Part shown: in pieces, positions 46,752-57,944 of the stretch
Position numbering within the stretch: position 1 is the stretch's first letter
Layout: each line of letters begins with the position of its first letter
Assembly (NCBI GenBank): GCA_035771175.1
Contig: CM069598.1
Span: forward strand, 15,438,438-15,502,437
Length of the DNA: 64,000 nt
Direction: 5' to 3'
DNA from: Paratinospora sagittata
Lineage: Eukaryota; Streptophyta; Magnoliopsida; Ranunculales; Menispermaceae
Notes under the pieces: model-generated
Database searches by the model: none
What the model was told of the DNA's origin: nothing
The model's input: only the letters and a program-made list of their open reading frames with translations
Made by a program: the position numbers and the translations under genes

Positions 46752-47390
46752 CTACGATGAGGAGCGACTCTGACTATCACCACCATCAGGCTTCATTCTA
46801 AGCTCATCGATGAAGCGCACCACAGCAGAAACTCGGTCATCAATAGTATCGGAGGAAGCGGTGGTATCAATAACGAGCCTGGGAACATCGCCAACATCGT
46901 AGTCGGTGCGGCCAGCGTAACCGTCAATCAGCGTCTGGAGATCACGCCAAGTGGCGGGCTTATGCCAACTGGCATCATCATCACCATGAAGCGTCGTAAG
47001 AGTCCGGTTCTCGAGGCGGCGACGCCACTCGGCTTCGTCGGAGGGGCGGCACTCGACGATGAGAAGGTGGGCGGCGGCGGAGGAAGCGAGGCGGCGGAGG
47101 CTGAGGAGGTGGTCGGGGTGAGAGAGAGGAGAGTCGAGGACGAGGGTGCTGAGGCGGAGATGAATGAGTTGGGTCCGTGCGATTCGGAAGATGACTTGGT
47201 AAGAAAGGTCGTTGAGGAGAGGGTGATGATGATGAGGAAGTTGTTCTTGGAGGGAAAGGGTGGAGTCGCGGACGTCGTCTTTGTCGATGAGAGGGCATTT
47301 GAGAGCGGCGGCGATGGCGCGAGCCAGTGTGGTTTTGCCGGTGCCTGGGTGGCCTTTCATCGCCACTATTATCGCCACTTGATCAACCAT
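46752..47390 (-). CDS. P-loop NTPase, AAA_33/kinase-like, intronless
   Basis: ATG at 47388-47390 starts a 212-aa protein. A Walker A motif, GHPGTGKT, is at residues 13-20 directly after a hydrophobic strand (VAIIVAM). DKDDVRD follows, then TLVLDSPLSH as a probable Walker B region, and a distal VECRPSDEAEWRRRLENR. This is the pattern of small P-loop kinases (AAA_33/shikimate-kinase-like fold), a family annotated in plants only as P-loop NTPase. The substrate is unknown. The C-terminal third is predicted helical, ending in a Ser/Arg tail. Local GC content is higher than in neighbours, and an antisense frame is therefore open. A TATA-like ATATATAT lies at about 47426-47433, only some 40 bp upstream, so the leader would be short. 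Confidence 0.8.
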   Translation of the reverse strand: MVDQVAIIVAMKGHPGTGKTTLARAIAAALKCPLIDKDDVRDSTLSLQEQLPHHHHPLLNDLSYQVIFRIARTQLIHLRLSTLVLDSPLSHPDHLLSLRRLASSAAAHLLIVECRPSDEAEWRRRLENRTLTTLHGDDDASWHKPATWRDLQTLIDGYAGRTDYDVGDVPRLVIDTTASSDTIDDRVSAVVRFIDELRMKPDGGDSQSRSSS

Positions 47391-49198
47391 TTTTTTTTTA
47401 CCACATTTGTCTGTTGTTGTTGTGATATATATGTATCCGTGGATAACTTCGAAGACGTCGTTGCGACGAGCCAACCACACGTATAATTTTTTGTGAAAAA
47501 AATTAAATGTTACGGAAGATAAATATAGATTGAGTTAAAAAAAAAAATTAATACAATTATCATCGTTTACTGTCAAATTAAAGTGGCAAAAAAAAAAAAA
47601 AATTGTTAATATGACCGTCAATTTTAGAGGTCCTGTTGTACAGTCATACTCAGCAAATAATTTTTTATTTTTATTTTGACCCAAAAATAAAAAAAGTTAA
47701 AAGAGTTTTTGTTTTATTTTGGTGCAAAAATAAAAAGAATTAAGAGTTTTTTATCCTCAAAAACAATGAACCTCTTCTTTGGCAATCGAATATGAAACTA
47801 CGAAACCTGTTCAGGTTTTTATTTTTTATTTTTATTTTTTTAATTACTTTAATTTATATTAACAATTATCTAATTTATAAAATAAAAATAACAAAAAAAT
47901 GACATCTAAATAAATCACAAAAAAATATTTTTTACACCACAAAAAATTATTAATTTTAATTTTTAAAAATATCTTCATGTGATTATACCAAAATGTTCTT
48001 ATTTTTTATTATTTTTTTTAATTTCGTTGTGAGTTTGGTCTTATGTGATCGAACCATAATGTATCCGTTCGGTCATACAGACCGAACCTATAGCTATTGG
48101 TTAGGTTTGTATGCCCAAACCATCTATTTTTTTTTTCTTTGTGTTTTTAATACATTAAAAAAAAATTGTACGGTTTAGTCAGTGATGACAGAACCCAAAA
48201 TGTAAAGTTCGATCGTCTTCGACCGAACCACCACAATCGGTTTGGTATCACGGGTCCGAACTGATTGCGGTCCAGTTTTTCCTATGGTGATTTTTTCGGA
48301 CATTCGACGACGTTTTTCACGAACAAAAACACCAAAACATACTATTTTAACAATAAATTTGTTATTGATTTAGTGATTTTTGTTCACTAAACTTCGAATC
48401 GCAACCGTTTTTCGTGTCAGAAAAAATAATACAAAATCCGTCAAAACCATCGATTTTTTCGCTGAAAATGAGATAATAGCAAGGAAGCAAGTGATTTTGA
48501 ATGTAGTGATTTATGGTTTTTAGGAATATGCTTGAAATTTGTAGGGTAGGGCTGGGTTGGAGGAGATAAATTTATTTGAAAATTATGAGAAGGGTATTTA
48601 GAAAATTTTAATATGGTAAGGATAGCATTTCTTCGTATTTCTGTGATAGAAATAGAATGTGGTGAAAATAGATTTTCTTTTGTAGTTTATTTAGCTGCCC
48701 TCTAACAAAAATTAAAACCTTCCATAAAAAAGTCCTTTTTTGAAAAATATTATTTGAGAGACAATTAAGTTAAAAAATATTTTTCAATGCTCGTATTTAA
48801 AATACATAATGTCAAGAAATTTGTTCCTATGTAGCATAAATTGAATGATTGTCAGCAATAGAAGGCTGTCAACATAGTCGTCTACAAGTAGATGGTCATA
48901 TTAAAAGCCTCTACCTTTTTTTTTGGTCCCCTCAGCTTGAAAGTGAATGGAGATGATAGTTGTATCGGAGAAATCTATTTTAACTCCATGTCTATTTATC
49001 CTATGTGATACTTATTTTTTTCACAATCTACAAGAACATTAGAGATGCTCTAAGGAGATTGAACTTTACACAAATTGCTACCAATCCGATACGTGAAGCA
49101 TTTACATTAAATTTATAATTTAATTGGAGAGTACGTTGTTTTAATTTATTAAAGTTAAAAGTTGATGTGATAGTGATTTATAGCAACATAGTATTTTC

Positions 49199-49415
49199 TT
49201 TTTTTTGTTATCAGTTTTTCGGCCCCTGCGAGGTGTCCTCGTAACTTTTGGGTCGAGACTAATCCTCCCGAAGTTCAGGCAAACTGCAGGGTATTTCTGA
49301 CAACCCTCCCTAAAGTGGGTATGACTCCACAGGAAAGGGACAAGTTCAGATTCGAACTCCCACCTGTCGAATGGAGGTGAGCCACCTATCAAATTTACCT
49401 GTGCCACTTTGGATA
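49199..49415 (-). mobile_element. SINE with 20-bp target duplication
   Basis: TATAGCAACATAGTATTTTC (49179-49198) and the same with one mismatch (49416-49435) flank it. On the minus strand it carries a B-box-like GAGTTCGAATCTGAA, ends GGATTAGTCTCGACCC with a GGGGCCGAAAAACTGATAAC-type 3' end, then an A tail (T run near 49199-49207). Length about 217 bp. Confidence 0.8.
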
Positions 49416-50236
49416 TATAGCAACGTAGTATTTTCAATCCCTCTAACAATGGAATCATTACTACCAACTAAAAATGATAAAAGGGACTCATGTGATGTGA
49501 AGCTTTTTTTTCCTCTTCTTTTTAGCCTTTTCTCGGTGAAGCTATTTTTAGGATAAAATATCCTCTCTTTACTTAAAGAATGCTAAAACGACCCAAATAA
49601 TACCTATGGCTATGTGGCGGCAATATAGAAAAGAAAAAAGGAGCACCACTACTCACAATACATTTCTCTTCAATTTTTTTTTTTTTTTTTCCATTCAATT
49701 ATATCAGGGTATAACATATGGGTCATTAACCCGATTAACCAAACCAAACTTTACCTTATTGATTGGGTGGGTATATCAAAATTGTGTTCGGTTAGATTGA
49801 GATATTTGTAAACGATTGATTTGAGTTGGGTTAAGGTTTTATAAAAAAGTAATCAAACAAGAACTAATTTAAAAATTACCTTAATAAGTATATTATAAGG
49901 TTTTATCTATCGCAAAGTTATAGAATTTAGTTATTTGGTTGCCTGTTTATGGAACTGCTTCATTGTTTTCTGGTAGTGTCATGAACAAAGTCCAAAAATG
50001 GTAACATTTCTGGCTAGTATTTATTTAAGGGAGATCTTCCCTTAAATAAATAAAAGTTCATTTTTTCTTAACATTGATCTATGTATTTCTCCAGTCACTT
50101 GATTTTTAATACCTGGTCCTTAAATGGGGTAATTAGATGCATGCTTCAAAGTAGCTGATAATTCTCAAATTAGTTATTATACACAACAAGAGTTAATGAC
50201 ATTTTAATTAGAAAAATTGGAACATAACCATCTAAG

Positions 50237-50437
50237 CAGTGGCGGATTCTTGGGGGTGGAGGGGGCGGGGCCACTGTTCCCCCAACATTTTAGAAAAACT
50301 CTTTATAACTATGTTATGTTATAATTTTTTTTTTTATAGATTATTATTATTTGCCCCCTCCAATATTTTAGGAAAACCCTTTATAGCTATACTAATTAAC
50401 AATGCCCTCTAAGATTAAAAGTTTAGATTCGTCACTG
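50237..50437. mobile_element. hAT-type MITE, 201 bp
   Basis: The ends are CAGTGGCGGATTC and, inverted at the other side, GATTCGTCACTG. The 8-bp flanks CATCTAAG (50229-50236) and CATCTATG (50438-50445) differ at one base. Terminal CAGTG and an 8-bp duplication are diagnostic of hAT elements. The interior holds two related segments ('ccaacattttagaaaaactc' and 'ccaatattttaggaaaaccc') and no coding sequence. Confidence 0.85.
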
Positions 50438-50674
50438 CATCTATGGGATCATGTGATGATAACCACGAACCATTTCTAACCCTAAAAAGCCTTTGGTCCA
50501 AATCTCATTGCCCACTTCAGGGAGAAAGCCTAATGCTAAACAGGAAACTTAGTTAATAGTCTAAAGAAAAACTGAAACATATTCTTTTTATCATTTCAAA
50601 GAATTGTACATTCATTACATACATCACATTAACCAACTTGTTCTTGCTCACGATATCGTAAAATAACAAAAGAA

Positions 50675-51376
50675 TCAAGCTTTCATCTCAAATCGACACA
50701 TAGGACAAGTGTTCCTCTTCTTTAACCAACTCGCGATGCATCGCCCGTGGAACACATGAGAGCAAGGTGTGATTGTCACCTTCATTCCACTCGAAAACTC
50801 TTCTAAGCAAATGCTGCATGCACCATATTGCTCTCCAACACTAAATTCTCTGGTCTCCAAATTCTCTATCACAGATGAATGAGTTTGAGATGCTGACGAT
50901 GAAGAAGAAGAAGCAACATCATATAACACCCAGTGTTGGTGGTCATGAGCAACTTCAATTACTGCGTCTACCACCATATGAATCTGCCCAGGCTTAAATT
51001 GAACAACTTTCGCCATAATCTCATATAATACGTCGGGAAAGTGTTCAGAAAGTAGGTCCATAAACTCCGAAGGAATAGGGTGAGCTACGACGTCTACTAA
51101 TACATCACGAGTAACTAGCTCGCACGACCCAGTTGAGGTATCAATGTTGAAGGTGAAGTTGAAGGGAAGCACTTCAATTCTTGGAGGGAGCTCCATGAAG
51201 TGATGGTAAAAAGGGTCGATATCGGAACCTATTGGAGGCATCAAACATGTATGGATCTTCTTAAAACAATACTCGAGAGAGACGGAGACGCTATGATTAG
51301 GTACCGTTTGAATGGAAAGATTGGACTCGAACCATTGCATACTTTCAACTAGGAAAGTCTTAAAAACACCCCTCAT
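50675..51376 (-). CDS. RING-H2 E3 ubiquitin ligase, intronless
   Basis: ATG at 51374-51376 gives 233 aa. The C-terminus holds a RING-H2 (C3H2C3) domain: C187, C190, C205, H207, H210, C213, C224 and C227 (CSICLEEF, PCSHVFHGRC, CPMC). The spacing fits a zinc-binding RING finger of the ATL/RING-H2 type, which recruits an E2 enzyme. There is no signal peptide or membrane segment, so unlike ATL proteins it should be soluble. The N-terminal 160 residues are unlike any domain I recognise, and a Ser run (about 160-168) separates them from the RING. A TATA box lies at 51510-51523 (minus strand), and the 5' UTR contains a long CTT repeat (51404-51448 as GAA on plus). Substrates unknown. Confidence 0.88.
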   Translation of the reverse strand: MRGVFKTFLVESMQWFESNLSIQTVPNHSVSVSLEYCFKKIHTCLMPPIGSDIDPFYHHFMELPPRIEVLPFNFTFNIDTSTGSCELVTRDVLVDVVAHPIPSEFMDLLSEHFPDVLYEIMAKVVQFKPGQIHMVVDAVIEVAHDHQHWVLYDVASSSSSSASQTHSSVIENLETREFSVGEQYGACSICLEEFSSGMKVTITPCSHVFHGRCIASWLKKRNTCPMCRFEMKA

Positions 51377-51403
51377 AGCTACTACCTCAGAGATAAATAA
51401 AAC

Positions 51404-51448
51404 AAGAAGAAGAAGAAGAAGAAGAAGAAGAAGAAGAAGAAGAAGAAG
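51404..51448 (-). repeat. CTT/GAA microsatellite in the 5' UTR of the RING gene
   Basis: About fifteen uninterrupted AAG units on the plus strand lie between the TATA box (51510-51523) and the ATG, so they would be transcribed as CUU repeats in the leader. Confidence 0.85.
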
Positions 51449-51509
51449 AGGTTGGTGGTGGATTGAAGCTGTTTCACGTTAAGTAGAAATATCTAGTGGA
51501 TGGGCTCAT

Positions 51510-51523
51510 GTGTATATAAATAG
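51510..51523 (-). promoter_or_regulatory. TATA box of the RING gene
   Basis: On the minus strand CCTATTTATATACA is placed about 135 bp before the ATG. Transcription would start near 51480, giving a leader of about 105 nt that includes the CUU repeat. Confidence 0.55.
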
Positions 51524-53020
51524 GATTGTTCAGTCTCCTGATATGATTCGGATTTTGGTTAGTTTCCCAATTAATTATAGAAACAAAATCATATATTAGA
51601 GTAATTTCCGGAATGAACTCAAAAGTTACTATTATTAGTGGCACAGAATCATTAGGAAGTGTGATTTTCCTTTCTATTTCTATTCCTATTCCTATTAGGG
51701 AGTAGTTTCCATTTTCTGTTCGGCTTGCGTTTTAATTAAAATTTTTGAATCATACAAATAATTAGTACACCGACTAATAGTAGGAACCACTAGGTTTTAT
51801 CTTATGGGTGGCCAATTCGAACGGGCTTTTGTATTATTATAAATTTTTGTTAATAATTTTACTTGCGAACGAGTTATTTTCGTTATTCAATGTTCAGAAT
51901 TATCTTCAGATCTGAGATTATTTAGCATTTATTAATTAATATGATAACGCGGTGGCTAATTATATAGTATATGATAACATTATTGCATTTGATACAGTAA
52001 AATGTAAAAAGCAGATTCATGTAACAAACATCATGATGTCCAAGAAGACATCATGAATTCAAGCCTCTCCATCCACAAGATTAATTCTAATACTATCAAC
52101 AGTGTTCTACAGTATTCTTGAGTGTATGTGGCCATGTCCTATAGGAACTAATAAGCACTATACCTCCTGACCTAAAATCAATAAAAAAAAAAAATTTGGG
52201 GAAGAGACTTTCCTTGCATGATAACATTATTCAATATTCAGAATTATTTTCAGAGTTGAAACAATAGCTCCATTTTTATGAGCGTGTTTGTCTGCTTTTT
52301 ATTATTTATTTATTTTACAAGAAACATGGGCAACTGAACAATGAAGAGAAAGGAGCCAATTTTACATGGATCTCTAATCTTCCCATCATTCTAGGGAAGG
52401 ATAAATAATGCATGTATGTTGAATATCTTAAACCCCATAGATTCAAATTTCTTCTAAAATCAGTATCATATATACCATAAAGAAAATTCCATAGTTCATA
52501 GTACAGCAAGCAAATCTCTATCCATTGGTGGTCATGGCAGCACTATTCTCAGTTCCTCAAGTTTCCACCTGAGAAAAAAGCAGATGTATCTCATCTCAGC
52601 TTTGGAAGCCTTCTCCAACACTTTCATTGATGAAGGTGGACAAAGCAAGGGCACTGCGCCTGGTAGGATAAATAGTATCCTTCATAAGACACCAAAATTG
52701 AACCAGTTCTGCCGATTGCTCCAATATGATCGGTAAATTGGCTATGGTCACCAGCCATTCTTTTTTGTAGCCAACAATATCTACTGCAGAACGTTTGCAG
52801 CCACTGAAAAATTCCGCCTTGTATAACTTGAAACAACTTACATTCCATGCTGTGTATATATGTCACTATACATTTGTAGAACGGGATCACGGCCCATCCA
52901 ATCACTTCTGCAACTCCATGGCTAATATTGATAACGAGAGAAGCAAGCCCCCCGGCATTCACGTTCACATTCATTCAATCATCCCTGAGATTAAAGCATA
53001 ATTATAATATAACTTAATTG
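51524..53020. other. Region between the RING gene and the helicase stop codon
   Basis: No gene was recognised. The part next to 53020 should be the 3' UTR of the helicase gene (transcribed leftward). The reading frame at 52624-52974 has no homology and looks fortuitous. Confidence 0.5.
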
Positions 53021-56000
53021 TCAATGAGCTCTACCTCGCTTCCGTTTAGAAGAATGACCTCTGGTGTGCACACCAGCACCACGACCTCCCAAAGACGGAT
53101 TCCATAACTGGCTTTTTTGGGATGGATCTCCACTAACCAGCATATCTTGTGAGCTCAGATTGTAGTTTGATGTGCCAGACACTGTTCTTGGTTTGTGGGG
53201 GTGCAAAGATGAGTTATGTTGTGGATCGACACTCTTAAGTGATCTTAGAAAATCATTTGGATTGCTATTAGTAGGATCCTTGCCTCTTTGACTTTTTGAA
53301 CGTTGTGATTGATTCTGTTCTCCTGATGTTGGATTGTTAATTCCAGCATACATTACCATTGAAGTCAATGAATCAACAGCTTTCAAGGATTGTGAGATCC
53401 TCGACAGACCATCATAAGAAAGAATGCACGCTATTGCAAAAACAGATGCTCCAAGGAATGGAGGGAGAACTTTCTTTGGGTTTTCTACCTACAAAAAAAA
53501 ACAATTACGTCATACCAATTCAGAAGAGATAACAGCAAAGAAATTAGATCAAAGAGATGGGACTGAAACAACTTTATTTGTTAGGGTTGATCAGATGAAA
53601 CAACGCTAAAACTAGTCTATAGTCAGAAAGTAGGAGAAAATGAGCCAAATGCCCCAAAATTCGAAAAGCTGTCGCTAAATTCCATAAGCATTCAACAAAG
53701 TGTACAAAAACGCGAGATACTTGCACAAAGGATGAGTGTACTAGCAACAAACTCCATTATAATAACTAGTATTCAAACACGCGAATTGCATGAGATATTT
53801 TTTTGTTTGTTGGTGAAAAATAAAGTAAATATTTTAAAAGAAAGGAATTAACATATACAGTTAAAAAATAAGAATGACGGTACATAGAGTAAAAGGGTGG
53901 AAAGTTGTAAGATTAGAATATGAACATTTAAATTACAAAGGCCTAAAATGGATGCAAAAAAATAAATTAGTAAATAACTGTTTCGCCCTTCTTAATTTTA
54001 AAAGTAACTTTTTCAGGCTGGCATTTTTTAATACAATGGTAAAAAATGGTTTGAAAAATCGAAAAAGCACCTAAAATCCACTTTGTCTTAGGTTCGAGTC
54101 TATGTCTCCCACCGGTACTATTGGGTTGTGTCTAGCCCCGTGGGATTAGTGGGGAGTGGGGTCCTTGATACCCATGATCTCAACAAAAAAAAAAAAAAAG
54201 TTTGCTGGGTGAGCTACATCAGGTAAATGCTAGCTCATTCCAGAGAGGATACTGAAGATCTCAGAGGTGGAGATCATTGCTACTTTGAGTAGTAGCGCAA
54301 TCCCCAGGGTAGATGGTTATCGTCACAAGTAGGGGTGCGAAAATCAGAGGGTGCATATAGAGATGCCAATGAGGGAGGATCCGTCAGGAAGGTGCAGCAG
54401 GCAGATGAACCTTGCGATTGTGTCGATGAAGGGCATCGACCATTCAAGTGGGGTAGTTTGTCACGGTCATGTCAAGACATGCACCGTCACATAAGAAGAG
54501 GGTCCGTGAAGTTTCATCTCAATCGGAGGTGGCAATCTCGTAAATATGCCCCAGTATGATTGGCCTCACATTTTGATGTTTCCTTTTGGAAACAAGCCAA
54601 AAGCTTAACATCTACCTTGAGGGGGAGTAGTTGTCCAACTCTCCCTTATGGCCAATACTTGGCCATGCTTAGGACACTCCCTTGGCGCAACCCAAGGGGC
54701 CGGCTACCATCATCCTGAAGGGGGTAATGGTAGTTCCAACTTCGATGAATTTTTTCGGTTTTGAAACCCCGAAGTGCAGAGTGGATATAATAGAAAAAAT
54801 CACCAAAAACTTCGATAAAATTCAACAAATTCGATCAACTTTGATAAAAGATCAATTTTCAATTAGAAAATACAAAAATTCTACACAAAAATAAAGGAAT
54901 TCAATAAAATTCAACAGAGATGTAAACATGTGTTATTTCATCAATTAAAAAAAAAACAAAAGAACTACTAGTAGTTATGCACTATCTTTAACTTCATCAA
55001 CCAACATAGCAACATAAATGAAAAATTATTTTATCATGTAATTTTACAGGATAAGCCTTAAGGAAAGAAGAAGAAAAAAAGAAGCAAGAAAAAACAAAAG
55101 TAAAGAAAGAAAAAAAAAGAAAGTAAAATGACACAAAAACTCAAAAATAAATTGGAAGAGTTCTCTATCTTCTTTTATTTAAAATCTCAAGTAACAAGAT
55201 AAAAAGTAATACATTTAAATAATAAACTAATAAATTTGGCAAGGTAGAATGTTAAACTAGCAAATTATATGGTTTAGAAGCAAGCTGCCACAAAATTAAA
55301 AATCAAAACATAGAAAAGAGATCAAGATCAAAAGCCACCATTTCAAATTCATGAACCGACTTAACAAGATTAATTTTATTAGGTTATTTATGGATATTTT
55401 TATGTATTAAAGTGTCTATTTATATCAGTTTAAAGCATATATTACAATATATCTAGATATTTTAGCATCTAACAAAAATTCTCTAAGCTTCTCTTATTTA
55501 AATAATTTTTCGAAAAGTTCTCCATGTTAAATTAATTTTTTTCAAATTAATTCCGATTTTCAAGTTCCTGAAGTCCAAGGCAAAATCGAATTTTCGATCC
55601 TTGGGCAAAAAGGCTTCACCATCAACTATCTAAGTATTCTCTTTATATAAGTATCGATATATTATCAATATTTGCAACAATAACTCATCCAATAAAGTAG
55701 CATATTCAAGTGGAAACCACCTTAGCACAGCGTGATACCCCGAAAATAGCAAAAATATGCTTTCTGCAAATTATAATGTAAATGCATCCTCTGACAAATG
55801 TGGCTAATATGCTAAACATGAATTTCACCCCAAATAATTAGTGCAACACCTTGAGCTCCACAACACTTACATGATAAGTAAAAATACAGGACCATACTAT
55901 TCAGTTTTCTGCTGCAAATATATTTATTTCTTCCATTTTAGCATGGCACACATGCCATCTCCAAAACTGTAAAACACACCAAACGGAAACATTTCCACAA

Positions 56001-57944
56001 TAAATAGAAATATCAATTCAACTCAACTCAACTCAACAAAATCTTTTCCCAACTATATGAAGTAGACTACATGACTCCACTTCCTCTACTCCACTCTATT
56101 TGGAGCCAATTTTCAATTATATTAGTTTTCTTTCATTTCATCTTCAATTGGAGGCTACCATCATGAACTGGTTTTCTTTCTAATTTTGACTGTCAATGTT
56201 TTTATAATACATCAACTGAACATATGCATTTCTATTTCACTAATTTATTGTTATTTTAGCTGCAAAACATTTTTTTCCATGAAGCATGTCTGGCCAAAAT
56301 AAATATACCTTTCAACTTTAAGAGGGCCATCCATCATAGAGTACTCCAAAGCGATGTTCCAATTAACCTAATCTGTTCTAGTTTTATGGTTGACATCATC
56401 TCTCATTTCTTCCCCCGATATATAATAAAACCTATATACCTAAAGCTTCACTCGCATTTTCTTGATTTTCAATCTTCACTGTCTCATTGCTTTGTTAATC
56501 AGATCTTGTACATATTAATGCTGTTTCACTTATTTGTCCAAGTGGATTGAATGTTTATTGACGATTTCAGTTAAACTAAGGTATTAAGTGCTTTTAATAG
56601 GCCGATGAAATATAATTTGTCCCGAAGTATTTTTGCGCCTGTATTTCCTTAGTAGTGTACCTCTCTACCTGTGGCTTGCACTTCAAGCACCAAGAGCTTG
56701 GGTGCCTAAAATGCACTTCATGCCCTTGATTACTTTGAATTCAAGCTCATCAAGAACTTTTTCTGGTGTTTATGTTTCTCATGTGTGCCATCATTGTCAT
56801 ATGTGCATATGTTATCTATTTTAACCTTTGCCACATGTAAATAAACAAACAAAATATCAAACCATCGTAAGTGACTTACCTTGAACAAGATTGCAGCATT
56901 TAATCGCTCTCTCAAGCAGTAAATTTGAGCAATGTCAAGTGCTGTTGATTCAAATGCAAGCCATCGATCAACGACAACTGAAACAGTATTATCGGGAGAT
57001 GACATGATTCTCTCCCCATGATTTGCCACTCCATCTTCATCACTTCCAGATGCATAACTGTCTTCGTCAATCTCCTCAACTACAGAGTCCTTCGCAGGAG
57101 CAACCACCATCTCAGTTCCAAGCAACAGTAAGGGGTATGGCCCCACAACAGTGCAGTTCCTTATATACATACTACCAGTATCCCCTCGTGCTATTTCATC
57201 AAATATGACAAGCTGGGTTTTCTTTGATTCATTAAATGGCAACTTGAAAGTAGAGGATTGTAGGTGTAAGCGCACTTTAGCACCGCTAGCAGTTTCCACA
57301 ATTGGATTTTTTCCACTTTTAAGAGGAGGTAACAATTTTCCAACCATAGGATAACAACCTGCTACAAGAACAGCATGAAGTATACCTGGATCTTGTGCAT
57401 TTAGACTACAACTCGACACATTTCCTTCAATCAACCCACTATGAATCAACTCAGTCTGCAGCTGCATGCGTAAGTTAGACAACATATACATGGTGTTTGA
57501 AGAGACAAAATATCGAGAACAGAACTCTTCTGCTTGGCCCTTGTTTTTGGCACGTCTCCAATAATCAAATGCTACAACAACAATTAAATGATCGCTGAAA
57601 CCACTGCACAAGGAAGCAAGCTCTGCTTTAGCTTCCACAGCTCTCTTCCTTTCATCTGGGACAATGGGCAAAATAAAGGGGTCTTTATATTCAGACGCGC
57701 ATGCTATTGTCAGAGCTGGGTCAAGGCAGTTCATTAATATAGAAAACAGAAGCATCTTTCCAGTTGAAGGATGCACTGGCAGAGATCCCAGTTTCACCCC
57801 AAGTTCAGTAAGTTGTTCATCAAGGGTCAAGGCCCCAATCTCCTGAAGAACTGCCATTGCATTGCGTACGGTTTCAAAAACTGGGGGGTCCAAAATCTTT
57901 TGTAGGAAATCCTTAATTTTGCAATTTGGATCAAGCAATTTCAC
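53021..57944 (-). CDS. DExH-box RNA helicase, DExH6/NIH type, C-terminal part only
   Basis: Two exons, 56880-57944 (355 aa, phase 0 at both ends) and 53021-53488 (155 aa plus stop), lie on the minus strand and are separated by a 3.4-kb intron. The first holds the HA2 helicase-associated region (VKLLDPNCKIKDFLQ, ALTLDEQLTELGVKLGSLP, DPALTIACASEYKDPFILP) and the OB-fold region (GSMYIRNCTVVGPYPLLLLG), with an acidic EEIDEDSYASGSDEDG. The second begins VENPKKVLPPFLGASVFAIACI and ends in a basic KRKRGRAH, probably nuclear. Domain order fits the DExH6 (NIH) family of nuclear DEIH-box helicases. The DEXH and helicase-C exons must lie upstream. None was found between 57945 and 64000. Confidence 0.88.
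54080..54199 (+). mobile_element. SINE-like element, plus orientation, with A15 tail
   Basis: A B-box-like GGTTCGAGTC lies at 54092-54101. The body ends GGGATTAGTGGGGAGTGGGG, TGATACCCATGATCTCAAC and an A tail at 54185-54199. The ending is a diverged form of the 3' domain of the other SINEs. The 5' border and any duplication were not found. Confidence 0.55.
54200..54750. other. Unassigned sequence with retroelement-like features in the helicase intron
   Basis: GC-richer than the flanks. It contains 'ttgagggggagtag' (54617), the kind of polypurine tract found before copia 3' LTRs, followed by 'ttgtccaactctccc'. No coding domain is visible, so a decayed retroelement end is only a guess. Confidence 0.25.

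Larger units (their letters stand above)
47391..50674. other. Intergenic region between the P-loop gene and the RING gene
   Basis: No gene was recognised in these 3.3 kb. Found inside: A- and T-rich low-complexity stretches (47500-47950), a SINE (49199-49415) and a hAT MITE (50237-50437). Confidence 0.6.
53489..56879 (-). other. 3.4-kb intron of the helicase gene
   Basis: The donor CAAG|GTAAGT (56879) and acceptor TTGTAG|GTAG (53489) are strong. It holds a SINE-like 3' part (54080-54199) and a sequence block 54200-54750 with a copia-like polypurine tract (TTGAGGGGGAGTAG near 54615). The rest is AT-rich. Confidence 0.75.

Noticed and set aside
46962..47486. Long plus-strand frame opposite the P-loop gene
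   Set aside because: It is the antisense shadow of a GC-rich coding sequence. The minus frame has a Walker A motif; this one has nothing recognisable.
52624..52974. 116-aa minus-strand frame downstream of the helicase stop
   Set aside because: It lies in the probable 3' UTR and no family was recognised.
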